DNA from: Puffinus mauretanicus
Lineage: Eukaryota > Chordata > Aves > Procellariiformes > Procellariidae
Reading direction: 5' to 3'
DNA length: 64,000 bases
Assembly (NCBI GenBank): GCA_023333565.1
Contig: JAJKFH010001865.1
Span: forward strand, 7,688,001-7,752,000
Below, one piece after another: positions 32,366 through 44,500 of the stretch; positions within the stretch are counted from its first letter, which is position 1, and each line of letters starts with the position of its first letter. Below the pieces are notes generated by a model, which ran no database searches, was not told where the DNA came from, and saw nothing but the letters and a program-made list of their open reading frames with translations. A program made the position numbers and the translations under genes.

Positions 32366-34700
32366 ATATTTTAAGGCTCAGATTAAACTAAGACTTAGAA
32401 GCCAGCATATCCTCATGAATATGCATAGTACTTATGCATAGTAAGAGCAGTAAGAGAAACTGCTGGAGGGTAAGAAACCTAAATAATGCTCTGTCACCCA
32501 CAGGGATGGCAGCAACATCTGTGGATATCCAAAGATTAGAAGAGGTTAGAAATAATTAGCACTTTGCAATTCTGGCATCTGCACTGTCCAACTTTTCTTC
32601 AGGCTTTTGGTTAGTAGCTTGATTTTCTGTCAGTGTCTGTCTGTCTCTTTCTCAGCCATTAGAGTTTGTGGATGAGGGAGAAATAGTATTTTATCTTCCT
32701 GATTTCTGGCATTTGGGGGAAAGTGCCATCAGTCAAGCGAACTGCTAGTGAAAAATATTGTTTCTGGCTCATGAGTTTAAATAAGTATTTGCTTCCTCCC
32801 TTTATTCATGCAGTTTACAAAATCCTTGCCTCTCATCTTTGCTGAGTAAAATCAAACGAATCTCGATTTGTAGTGTGGTTCACAGTCAGTTTTGTCTAGA
32901 TTGCACTGACCAGCCATGCAAAGCTCTACAACTTTAAAAGAATGAAGGAAACCAATATGAATAATTTGCATCTTCCCCATATATTGCCTTCAGTGTACAT
33001 TCTACATAAAACAAAAGTCAGTTAGCAAAATGATAAGTTAGCAGATTTTAACAAAGCAAATTCAGACTAATTGTGTTTTTCACTAATTGAGCATGGAAGT
33101 TGTCACCAGTTGTGCTTTAAAACTGTCAACAAAACCGAAAGGCTTTTGTGTGCTCACGTGAGGCAGCGGATGAGGACTCGAGTGAGGAGACTGAACTGCC
33201 ATGTGCTGTGTGCTGAACTTTAAATATCTGCCTTCTGTTTTTGTTATTAATACAGAATCTTATCAGCATAACTAATGACTTTTTTGTATTTTTGCAAGTT
33301 GCTAAATATTCATGCTATAATGACTTGAAAGAAAAATACTCTCTGGCAAGCTAACTAAAAAAACTGGGGATGAAGTCAGAGGAATAGAGTGGGGAGAGAG
33401 GGAAGAAGGAATAAGAAAAAAAAGTCCAAGACACTAATTTGAATTTATTTTGCTAGACAACATCCACAGATCGTTTTTGACAACAGAAAATTATACTGAA
33501 TCAATCAACATGAGTATCAGGCAAAATGCAAAGACCAGCCAGTGCCACCATGATGCTATTCTGATGAACATGCAATTAAAGTATAAAAAACCCCACCCTA
33601 CTGCTTTGTCTTCTTCTGTGCATTCATCCTTCTTATTTGGTTGGGGTTTTTTGTTTTGTTTTGTAGATATTATCACAGGAAGTCGTCTAGTGTACTAAGA
33701 GCTGGAACAGACTGAACACCCTGACAGATAATAGCTTTTAAAGACCCATAAAATAATTGGAGGGGTACAAAACTGCTCTGTCTGTGGCACTGACACTCTC
33801 TCGTGATTTCATTTTCCACCCCTTTCTTTCATGATGCAATGTCAGCAATGCAAACCATGGAAACCACTCTTGCCTTGTTCTTTATAAGCAAGTGGTCAGA
33901 CCCTCAAACACCGAATCGGTAATGAAAAACATGAGTAGATATTAGAGAGAAGTAGCTCAATATAACCTTTACAGTTCTGCAGCCCTGGGTCAACTTTGTG
34001 TTTGGGCATTGGTCCAAAGAGGCCTAACATCTCATATTTGTTTCTTTTTCTTTCTTCCTTTCTTTTTTTCCACTCAAACAACTTCTGCTCAAGCAGCCAA
34101 AGTTTATAACAGGGAATACACTAGCCTCATATCACAAAACACCTTCCTATTCTGGTAGACATTTTCTGTTCAGCTTTAAACCAACAGCTTTGCTGCAGCT
34201 GCTTAACGCAAGGTATCCACACAGGGGAAGAACCTGGCTGAAGAAGAGCTAGGAGGGGACAGCAGATGTTTTACTGAACTAATGTTACTCACCCTAAGCT
34301 GATCTTGAGTATTTTCTGCGTGCGGCAATTTGTGTCAGACTGCACTCAATTTGGCAAGGTAATTAGAAGGCAGCTACATCTTAGGAATCATTTAGACTTT
34401 CAGCTATGTAACTTTAGCTAACAGGGCAGTTGAAGTTGCCCTTTATCAGTATGTATGGTTGTGTTATCTAATCTAGTATGTGACCGTGGAAGAAATGGGT
34501 TTTAATGTTTGATTCATTCTCTGAAATGAACTGTACTGATAAATAATTTTATTTTGTGGAAATTGCTCCATTGCTCTCATATTGACAAGCTGAAATCAGA
34601 CACTCGAACACCGACTAAGTTCTTGGTAAAATGGTGTACTTAAAAAGATGAGGCCAAAGGAAGAAAATATATTCCTGCTAGTGCAAAAGGATGAGGATCT
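32366..34700. other. GRID2 intron, exon-A-proximal part
   Basis: About 2.3 kb of intronic DNA just downstream (in sense) of exon A. No repeat or RNA gene recognised. The open frames at 33450-33698 (plus) and 33491-33676 (minus) overlap each other and resemble nothing known to me. Confidence 0.65.
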
Positions 34701-34706
34701 GCTTAC

Positions 34707-34808
34707 CAGCACAGTCACCACACGCAGAACCACTCCTCGCATGTTATTCTCCAACTTTCTGTCTGTTAGTGACCCATTCAGACCAATGATGGGATTCCAG
34801 CAGCCGAG
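34707..34808 (-). CDS. GRID2: GRID2 exon A: end of amino-terminal domain, linker and start of S1 (partial CDS)
   Basis: This internal exon of glutamate receptor delta-2 encodes 34 residues on the minus strand. It reads from [10 protein letters not shown] through an NGS glycosylation-type sequon (residues 11-13) to [14 protein letters not shown]. In GluD receptors this covers the end of the bilobed amino-terminal domain, which binds cerebellin on the synaptic side, the short linker, and the first strand of the S1 ligand-binding lobe. A pyrimidine-rich tract and AG (34809-34810) precede it and a GTAAGC donor (34701-34706) follows. It is 102 nt long and begins and ends in phase 0. It joins exon B in frame to give VTVL-EEPF, as in known GluD2. 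Several residues separate GRID2 from its paralogue GRID1, but the assignment rests mainly on exon B. Too short to stand out as an ORF, it was found by reading the translation next to the splice sites. Confidence 0.93.
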
Positions 34809-34830
34809 CTGAAAGAGAAAATAGAAATAA
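34809..34830 (-). other. GRID2: Splice acceptor of GRID2 exon A
   Basis: On the minus strand the bases before exon A are a T/C-rich run ending TTTTCTCTTTCAG, with AG at 34809-34810. This is a strong vertebrate 3' splice site and fixes the exon start in phase 0. Confidence 0.88.
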
Positions 34831-37800
34831 TTTATTCATTGCCCATAAAACTTTGCCAGTCATTCCTCTTAGGCGGCTTTAAGCAGGAACGTACAAAATA
34901 AACAGAACACCTTCTGGAATCAATGGGATGGAAAGTCAGGGAAGGGCTTGCGCACAGATTCATCTTTAAATTGCAAATGAAGCAATTAGGGATATCACTT
35001 TTAAATACCAGTGTGCAATGGATGACAGTATCCAGGGTTTGGGGGCATATGTATTGCTTTAGAAGAGTTTAGGGAGGACTTCTATATTAATGAAAAACAT
35101 TTAAAAAGTAGTATGGCTGTAACAATATTTCTACCTTACTTTCAGTAATACACTAATTGGAGAAATAATAGCTACCATAATTTTAGCACACTGTCTGCTC
35201 CAGCCCATTTTTCCTAGCAGAACTCTGATGAAAGGAATTACACTAGTTTTAATTAAAGCTTATACTACTCATTGATAATGAAACAGCAGTGATTTTTAGC
35301 CAGGTTAAAAATCACATTTAAAGATGATTGAGGAAAAGATTATTGATAGGCACATCACAATATTGAGAAAGGATTGCAACAGATGATCAGAAAAAGGCAT
35401 TCAGCTACGAGATGCTTTGCATTGGTGCTGTCATATTTCTCCGGCTTCTATGGACAGAAGCTTTTTCTCAGGGATCTCTCCAGGACTAACTGCCTTTCAA
35501 TCTGAATTTACTAGATATTGACCTGTAATTTAGCTTCTCTGAACATATAACTCGCCTACATTCTTACATGATGGTAGATGCTTATCTTGGATACAGAGAA
35601 ACAGACCAACCAACCACTCATCCCTTAGCACCACATACAAACATTATTGGTTTCATTTTTGGAATTCATTACCACATTCATCTGGTCTGTACAATTACCA
35701 GTGTTAAATCCAAAACCCAACAGAATAATGACGACTGACTTCAGAGGACTTTGAAGCAGAGTCTGAATTACGGCATGTAAACTAATTGCCTATGTAAACC
35801 TGTTATACAGTCAAAAATATAGAGAAAGAGGTAGCAGTTCTTGCTATGAATTGCCTTCTCCATGGACTGCGTATGAAATCTATGGAGGGATGCTCATCTT
35901 CTGATTCGGGTAGCTAACTTGAGCCTCTAAACCCAGGTGGTTTTCATGTCCCTATTTAAAGGCACAAAAGGTCTTGCTCTGACAAAAACAAGATTAACAT
36001 CAGCATGTTACTTCTGGGCCCAGTGGCCTCTACTAAGAGTAGTCTCTCAGAGAATTCAACCCTATAATCTGTGAGAAATATAAATTGTAAACCATCCAAA
36101 ACATTACTGTACTTTAATGCACAGTCACAGAAATGGCAAGGTGCCTGAACCAGCTGAAGGGGTCTGTGAATGAAGGGGAGTACCTTTGCTGACCGTGATT
36201 GAACGCAACTTGACAGAAAGCATTATTTTCAGTTCTTCATGGGAAAAGCCTTTGTGTATGTGTTTCATAGATCTTTCAAAGTGAGACACAAAACAAGGAA
36301 CAAATTCCAAGTACACACATTTAACAATTTAAGAGGACCATTTGAAATATTTTTCTTCATTATACCCACTAGGCTATTTTAGAGTAAGTTCTAAATTATT
36401 TAATTTCAATGTATTCATACCAATTCTTTGAAGATGCCTCCTTAAGAAATGGGTGCCTCAAAAAGTAAAAAACCCAAACCTTTCTGTGATGATATAAAGA
36501 TATGTTTCCCAATAGAAGATGGCCTTAAAGCAATGTAGTCATTTCTGTCTGCCATTTTCAGGAGTGCTCAGAGCTGTCCTAATTCTTCCCATTTTGAAGT
36601 TAAGGTTACACTATTGTCAGGGAACGAGCAAGGGTAATGCTGAACACACTTTTAATCTCAAGTAATAACTAAATCAAGGATCTACTGGATTCAAGACTCC
36701 AGCAGAAATCATTGAAAGTAGCAATAGGATACGAGGAGGAACTAAAGTATGAGGCATCATATTCATGTCTTGCAATTACTCATCTTTCCAATAGCTATTT
36801 CTAAATAAAAGCACAAACTATCACTACTTGGTTTCCTCGCTCCATGTTCCCATCTAGATCACAAAGACCAACAGATTATAGTAACTATCTCTGCTTCTTC
36901 TATACCTCCACAGCATGTCTAGCTGTTCACAGTAGTATGGATGCACTGCTGACACTTCCAGGTCCTCATCACTCCTCTGGCAAAGCCCTCCCAACACTTT
37001 GAGCTGAATAACCTAATTGCTGAAGTGTGTTACCTGTAATAATGCAGTGAAATGTAGTGAATATATTTGAAACGTGCACCATACACTGCATGTGATAAAC
37101 CACGGCCATCCTATAAAGCAAAGCATTTGATAGTCTACATTTTCTGTATTAAAAATATTGAAAATGGCACTAAGTTCAGAACAAAAGTACATTAAATTAA
37201 TTTGGTGATTATCATTCTTAGTCACATAAAGAAACTAATTAGAACTTAGATCCAAGTAGCATATCCAAATGTGTTGGAAGTATAATTACCACAGAAACTA
37301 TACTGCTTTTGCCAGATTTAAAACCCTAGGAAGTTACTGAAGAGCCTTTATAACCTTTCGAGGTTAAAGTCTATTTTTAATTATGTACATTAATGTGTAC
37401 ATATTTCTATAATTTACTTTTTAGCCCAAACCATTCTCCATTTTTAAGGAAAAAAAACCCCACATAACTGATTCCTGGAAATTTAGCATAGCACTAATTT
37501 TCCTTTAAAAAGGCACATTTTATTTTCAATTATTGTTCATTTAATTTTCGTTAATTCAATTGTTCTTTTATGCAGCACAGTCATGGTGAAGACAAATCTG
37601 CAGTGCCTTGCCAATAAAGTCGAAATTGATTTTGAGTGGGAGCTGCTTACTGTTATTAGGTGAAAACAAATCAACATTTATTGATGACAATTTGAGCTTG
37701 TCATTGCGTCAAGGAGTAAAGGTAACTATTGCTGAAACAGCAAGGTGAGGGTGGTATGTAGCTACCTCTTCAGCTCTACCTCTTGCTTAACTGCTTCTGC

Positions 37801-40597
37801 AAAACATTTGTTGCTTCTGCATTTACTTTCTTTTTCTTTTGTTCTGTCTCTGATAGTTGAAATGAGAGAATCGATCAGGCAATAACAGAATCTCACACTA
37901 ATTCTGGTTGACTTGTATAGAACAATATGGGTGATGGGAACTCTCTATTGAGCATAGTACTTGTCATCTTCATACCATATGAATTTTGTCATTTATAGTG
38001 CTTTGTACTTCAGGTGCAGTTACTTTTGTTTATTGTAATTACAGCATTCACTCTGCTACATTTGGATATAAGATGATGAAGATGGAAAAGTCGTCGATGT
38101 TCTGCTTCCTTTGATATCCAGCTTACAATCTCTTTCTGATCATCCACCTCCCAGGTTATTATCCCCTCTATCATCATTATTAGAATGTGTTTCTCTCTCC
38201 TGTTTTGCTGGCAGAGCCAAAAATTGACCTGCCTTTGCAGAGGTGCTTCGTCATTAGAAATTTTTGCTTGTATGAACAATTTAATTTGTATATTGATATT
38301 AAAATAGGCAAAATCTATATTATGTATATCTGTAATTTCCAGACACTGATTTATAAGGAACTTAAAACACTAAAATCTATAATGCCTTTATGGTAGAGCT
38401 TACAGCCAGATTTTTTCCCCTACTTCCTATGAAATTAGTGAACTCTGAATACCTGAAATCTTTCACTTTTTTCTGGCAGAGTAAAATGTAGATTAAAACT
38501 GTGTCAATTAGTCGAGAAAAATATATTGGCCTAGTATGATCACAGTTGAGGACAATCACAGAAAATAAGTAAAACCAGAATACTGATACAACAAATGTAG
38601 TACTTAAGTGCTTGCCACTCCAGGAGAGTGTAGAGTGTTCTGTTACTTCAACTAATATAGAAAATATACAGGATCAGGTTCATCCAGCACTACAATGCAA
38701 CCACCTCTGAACTCAGACTGCATCACAGCAACACTACAAAACAAACAAGAGCAGAAAACATTCTAGAGAAGCTGCAAGGAAAATCTGAAAGATAAACCAC
38801 CATTACATCTGCGACTGGAATCGATCAGGACACCAGGATTATTATCATTCCTCTTTCCTTTATTGTCCTGGCATTTAAAAAAAAAAAAAAAAAAGAAAAA
38901 AAAGAAAAAAAAAAAAGAACAAGATCTTGGTTTTACCACAGACAGCCTGACAAAACATTTCCAGTGGAAATGCCCACCACAGAGCACTGTTGAGGAACCG
39001 CTCCACTAGCAGCTCATAAGAGAGCCCACAGAAATACCAGCCTCCTTGCCTGCAGTACCCATATGTTCTCCAGAAACTCCGTACTCAATTTTCACCCAGG
39101 TCCAACCTGCTTTAGGAACTGGCTTTTTCCAACATATGACTTCAACAGAAGAAATGCACGCTAACGATGCCCTTTTCCATTCAAAAGCATTATAAATTCA
39201 CATGACTGGAAAAGACATCATGAAGCTGTCATGAAACAGCACTCAGCTAGGAGATTCTAACTGAGGAGAGTTAGAGTCTCTCTCCTGAGAAAGACTCAAA
39301 ATGGGATACACACAAAAAATAATGAAGAAAAAAGGTTTTTTTTGTGATGTGTGGATTCAGCATTTACAAAATTTGCTAGGACACCAGTTTAGGCAAAATT
39401 CAAGCAGGTCAACACAGAAATAGTTTTGCACAGAGTACTCCTGATGCCTCTTGTCAGCTGTTGTTTAATATGTCCAACAGTGACTGGGAAATCAGAGACT
39501 AAATCCTGTAGATGAAAGACTATGTCTCACAGAAGAAACGCCAGAAACTATATGTTTCGGTTGTTATTCTGATAGTGTCAGCTATGAAAAATTTAGTCAG
39601 ACACTCTGTCACCTGGTTAAAGAGCCCTTTCAGTTCAGCTCCCCAGCCAGCACCCAACAGTTGGTCAACCAAGTCTGCAAAAATTCTGATGGCCAGGCGT
39701 TAACCAAGGGCCTTTGTACTCCTGGGCTTGGTTAAAGAAACAAGGATCAGTTTTGTTCTTCACAACAAATTCCTAATACGCTGGTTAGCAGGAAAGCTTT
39801 CTGTGTTTAACTTCTCCCTTCACTGGAGCTTAGGTAATAGTCAGCAAATAATAAGTTGTTAAAATCAATAGAAAATACTGTGTTCAACAAATTGGGTAAT
39901 GTATAGCAGCACTTGTTTCTCCTACATTCTCTGTGGTGAAACCTATGTAGTTCTGTGCATTCAATTAATTATTTTGTACAGTATGCTTTATTGCTTTAAC
40001 TTGTCTCTGGACTAGAAGGAATGACCTGTCCCTGGGCTCGCTCTGTTATTTTCAGGCTATGTTAGGAGAATGTGAATACCCAAGTTTAGCTTTATATCCA
40101 GTGGCTTAAGGATTATAATCGCAGCAGTCAGTGTGGTCTATTTGTTTTGTTAACCCATCACAGACACAAGTGCAAGTGACCTAAGTAACAATTTCTTTTC
40201 TCAAAGCCAAAGCACATGGCAGAATAGCGCTTCACGCAGTTAGTGAAATGTTTTGCTTTGGGGACTGCCCAAATTTCCTTTTCTTACTGAATTGAAATAA
40301 AGAAGCTAATGGAAAGTTACCTGCTGGTAACCAGCTGTTTGTTTGCCTACCAGCTCTTGACTCAATATTTTCTCAAGGACTCATGCACCCAGATTGGTGC
40401 CAGAAGTTATAACTGGATGTTTTAGACCACTAACAAGTGTTGACTATATGGGGAAAAAAGCACAGACTGCATAGCTGTTCTCACACTGTGTGCTCCACTC
40501 CTGAAGCTCATGCTTAGCGCTTAGGCCAAGCTTCCAGAGGAACTCTAATTGTATGATTTTTGGAAAGTATAGTAAATCACAATGTCTCAAAGATAAT
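34831..40597. other. Intron upstream of GRID2 exon A, first part
   Basis: About 5.8 kb of AT-rich intronic DNA. Apart from the A-rich run at 38877-38919, no repeat was recognised. I looked for the expected preceding GRID2 exon (the VSGLTGELEF / GENGGNPNVHFEI region of the amino-terminal domain) and did not find it. Confidence 0.65.
38877..38919 (+). repeat. A-rich simple repeat
   Basis: A 43-bp run of A interrupted by three or so single G bases. It has no recognisable retrotransposon body next to it on either strand, so it may be a simple expansion. Confidence 0.9.
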
Positions 40598-40983
40598 GAA
40601 CCATCTTGAGGGTGCTCACAAGGCATGTCCCGGACAACCGGGGGATCAGGCCCAGCCAGCACAGGTTCATGAAAGGCAGGTCCTGCTTGACCAACCTGAT
40701 CTCCTTCTATGACCAGGTGACCCACCTAGTGGATGAGGGAAAGGCTGTGGATGTGGTCTACCTGGACTTCAGTAAAGCCTTTGACACTGTCTCCCACAGC
40801 ATTCTCCCAGAGAAGCTGGTGGCTCACAGCTTAGACAGGTACACTCTTCGGTGGGTAAAAAGCTGACTGGACAGCCAAGCCCAGAGAGTGGTGGTGAACG
40901 GAGTTAAATCCAATTGGCGGCCGGGTTGACGGTTGGACTCGATGATCTTAGAGGTCTTTTCCAACCTTAATGATTCTATGATC
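40598..40983 (+). mobile_element. CR1 LINE with large internal deletion
   Basis: In plus orientation it encodes a piece of the CR1 reverse-transcriptase domain (RPSQHRFMKGRSCLTNLISF, then VDVVYLDFSKAFDTVSHSIL, then a stop after LRWVKS and VVVNGVKSNW-like sequence). At about 40925 it jumps directly to the last 60 bases of the CR1 3' UTR (TTGGACTCGATGATCTTAGA and TTTTCCAACC) and ends in AATGATTCTATGAT. Everything between the early RT domain and the 3' UTR, roughly a kilobase in an intact CR1 by comparison with the copy at 30755, is missing. The junction falls near AATTGGCGGCCGGGTTGACG. The opposite strand of the RT part gives a spurious frame at 40444-40725. Confidence 0.93.
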
Positions 40984-41520
40984 TCCCCAAGATGATGGTG
41001 TCATTCTAATGGTCCCTCACTTTTTTTCCCCCTTCATCTCTAGCTTACTTTCTCTATTACTACTTTCCCTTTCATTTGAAATTTGGTGGTTTTAATCTAT
41101 TATTTCCCACCTCTAAATGTCTTCTCTTGTCTTTGGAAAATGCCTTTTCTTCCTTCTCTAGTACTCTCTGAATTCAGTGCTCCCAGCCGTTCCCTAATCT
41201 GCGGTTACCTTGCTCTTTCCTATATTGCAATGCCTCTTGCCATTTCTCTGTGTACTTTCAGCATATGTTCTTTCCTCTTTGCTTTTCTTTCCCTTGATCT
41301 TCCCTGCTGTTTCCTGTCTTGCTCTTCTTGTTTAGGGCTTGGGTTGGTAAAGGCACCTCACTTTTCACTTCATCCAGCTTTGACTCATCTTTCACTTTGG
41401 GTCCTTTCTCCTTTCTCTTTAGCCCTTGGATTTCCTTTTCTCTCAGGCAGTCCTCTCTCTCAGGAAACTTGCCCTCAACTCCTCCCTCTCCTCTCGTGTT
41501 ATGAGGCAGATGGGACTTAA
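40984..41520 (+). other. Pyrimidine-rich tract
   Basis: About 540 bp strongly enriched in T and C on the plus strand, with many CTTT, TCCC and CTCT runs. Stop codons need A or G, so this bias leaves long open frames on both strands (41083-41520 plus, 145 codons; 41258-41557 minus, 99 codons). The plus frame translates to a Leu/Ser/Phe-rich string without recognisable domains. I treat it as non-coding intron. It lies directly next to the CR1 3' end. Confidence 0.6.
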
Positions 41521-44500
41521 CAAAATATATTACTGTATCGCCCTGCTTCTCTTGCATTCACCTTTCGTATTTTTTTTCACTCCTGTCCCCTGAAATCCTT
41601 ACACATCTCTGAGGAAAAGACCCAGACAAGGATATTAATGAGCCAGGTGGTGATCTCTTTCCCACTGTCTCCATATTTCCATTAAGTCAAATCCTCAGAA
41701 AAGCTTGTTCTTTGACCCAATACAGACATTGCCCTTTTGCCATTTGGTGACTGCACTGTGGATCACTGTGCAGGAAAAACTCCCGTGGAAAATCCCGGTG
41801 ATGCTTAGGGATTGCCTCGGCAGCAAGCATTCACAGGGAAAGTATCCGCTCTTCTTTATTTGTCCTGTACCACAACCCAGAGCACAGAGGAAGCACATCC
41901 ATGCAGGGTCCTGGCACGTTCTGGCATTGCTTGAATGCCAAAATGACCTTTGTGAGGAGGCAGGTTTTGTTCTTTTGCTGAAAACTGAGGTAAGAGTGTA
42001 ACAGCTGACAAAAGCATGTTGTTGGTGGCTGGGGTTTTTGGTGAAAAGCTACAGAGAGGCCAGTAACCACCTGAGATGAGTAACACACTTACTTGAGTGT
42101 GTTAGGCTTACTTGAGCCTTTATGATTCAACCTGACTTGGCCGCGCATCACCCAGAATACCCCATGAACAGCAGGAAGTTGGGTTGGAAAAAAAAGCTTC
42201 ACTGAAAACTGGTATTAGTCATTAAGTCTAAAATCTACTTTTATGTGATTTTTTTAACAGTATATTTTACTGTTAGAGTCCATGTTATCACCTTATCATA
42301 GTTTATCAGGTGACATAAATAAATTAACTTAAAATGACATAAATAGACTCTTCCTCCTCCAAAAAAAGAGAAAGTAATAATCTTTCCCCAAAACACACAT
42401 ACACACATTTTCTTTTCTCTTCAGGAGGCAAACCCTCCTTTAGATTATCAAAGTTGTTCATCCTGTAAAATTCACGAATATCACTTTCATGTTACACTGA
42501 AAGCTTGCTCACTGATGTCTGAATTATTCCAGGGGAATTGATAATACCAAGTAAGTTTGGGTTTACGTGCAGTTTAAATACAATCACTTTGATTTTTAAT
42601 TGCAAATCCTCATCTCCTTTCTCATTAAGCATTTTAAGAGTTTAAAAAGATGTCTTCTATCTAAATCATGTAGGGTCTGAAAAAAAAAGAAAAAAATCAG
42701 GGTTTATAATTGAACTTGGTCCATTTAGTGCTGGGACACCACTGCATCTTTATGAAATCAAAGACAAAAATATTCAAAGTTACTACTCCAGCTCGTATTA
42801 GATCACAATATATAAGATTTTTGTATCATAGTAAAACCTTTGATCAAACCTGATCAGCGACAAACAGTGAAAAATATTGTTTTCCACTGGGTTGCACGAA
42901 GCTCCCTCTCTACAGGTAGCAACAAAACGTGCATGGCACATTTCAGCTTCTCATCAGTTCCCTGGGAGCATACGAATATTCTTCAATAGCCTCCCAGCTT
43001 TCCCTTCAGCTTAGTAAGGTGCTTTTTGGGGATTTGATTTTTCAGAAAAGGTTTGACGAGGTGGAATGTAAGCAGAAACTGTTTGCATTGTCGCAGGGCT
43101 CAAAAATTCCGGAGGCAGCCTTCCAGAAATAAATAAAAATTGCAATAGCATAGAACAAAACCAGCACTGTTTCACTTGGAGAGAATTGGGTTTGCAGAGC
43201 AGGATTCTGAACAAACCCAGTCCAATAAACCACACAAGTGAATCCTTCAGAGTAGAGTAAATTGGCCTATGCTGAACACCCTGCTTCTGCAGCAGACCGC
43301 TGCCAGTGCTGAGTTACTCCACACTGCATTGCAGTCAGCTCTGTGAGCAGGCACGCTGAGAAGCACCTTGGCTTTTTTTCTGCAATGACTATCTCCTCTT
43401 GAATATAACCACAGAATTAGCAGTCTGGAAGTCAGTTCTGGAAGTAAATCCACACGGATAATTGTGTATTAGCTTCATCACTCTCCAAGCTGGGAAGACA
43501 AAAAAAGGCTGTTGTCTAGCTCCAGCACAGGAGCTGCAGTAGTAGAGCAGTAGTACAGACCTGTGCTTGTACTGAAGAAATCTGTGCTTGTTTTAACAGG
43601 CAGCTGACAAGGAACACTGTGTTGAGGTACCCGTGAGGCCCAATGAGGCTACAGAACATCTGGACTAATCTCAGTGGCACCTCTTTAGCCCTATTTTTGA
43701 TGTTTAAACAGAATTATCACATCACTGCTCACGCAGAAATGCATCAACAAACTCTACATCTGGTTATCTTTTCATATGAAGCACAATGTTATGAAGTATA
43801 CTTTTTTCAGGTATAACATATGGGAATCTCCCCTTTTCTTTGGCAGGTTAAAGGATTTTGAACGAAGCAATACTCCACCACTACTTAGTCAAAAGTAGAT
43901 GTATTTATTTATTTAGCTGCTGAATGCTCCTTGATAAGTACTGCTGCTGTGATTTTCCTTATGCATGGAAAACAAGAGTTGCATTCACAGTACTTGGGTA
44001 AAGGGTGGGAAATGTTCCTAGGATGCACATACCATGGAAATACATGTTCTGAAAACCTTTGAAAGAGGACACCTCCATTTTTAAATATATACTTACACTT
44101 AGCATGTTTGGCATTGCTGCATAATTCTTAACTTCAGCACAAAAAAACAGAGTAAGAAACAGACTCAGAAAAACACATCCCTGCCTTACTCAAGGCACTG
44201 ATATACTGGCATGAAAACACTCCTTCCGAATTCCAGATACAAAGTCAAAGAGAAGCACATGTGATAAGATACTGTTTTTATCCCAAAGAATGTGGGTCTC
44301 TGTCTCTTCAGACATGTTCACCCTCTCATCACCAACATGAGAGGCAAAGGAATTAGGAGGTAGTATGAGAACATGCACCACTGTTCAGTACAGATGATTA
44401 TATATATATCTTAAAGCATATTTGTACCTGTCTAGAAGCTGTTTAAACTTACACAGCATCAAAGTAGCTTACACTCTGTTGTTCAGCACAGAATTTGCCA

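Noticed and set aside
38877..38919. A-rich run considered as the tail of a SINE or processed pseudogene
   Set aside because: No gene- or SINE-like sequence adjoins it on either side and no target-site duplication was seen.
41083..41520. 145-codon hydrophobic frame that looks like a membrane protein
   Set aside because: It is explained by the pyrimidine-rich composition, which removes stop codons and yields Leu/Ser/Phe runs.
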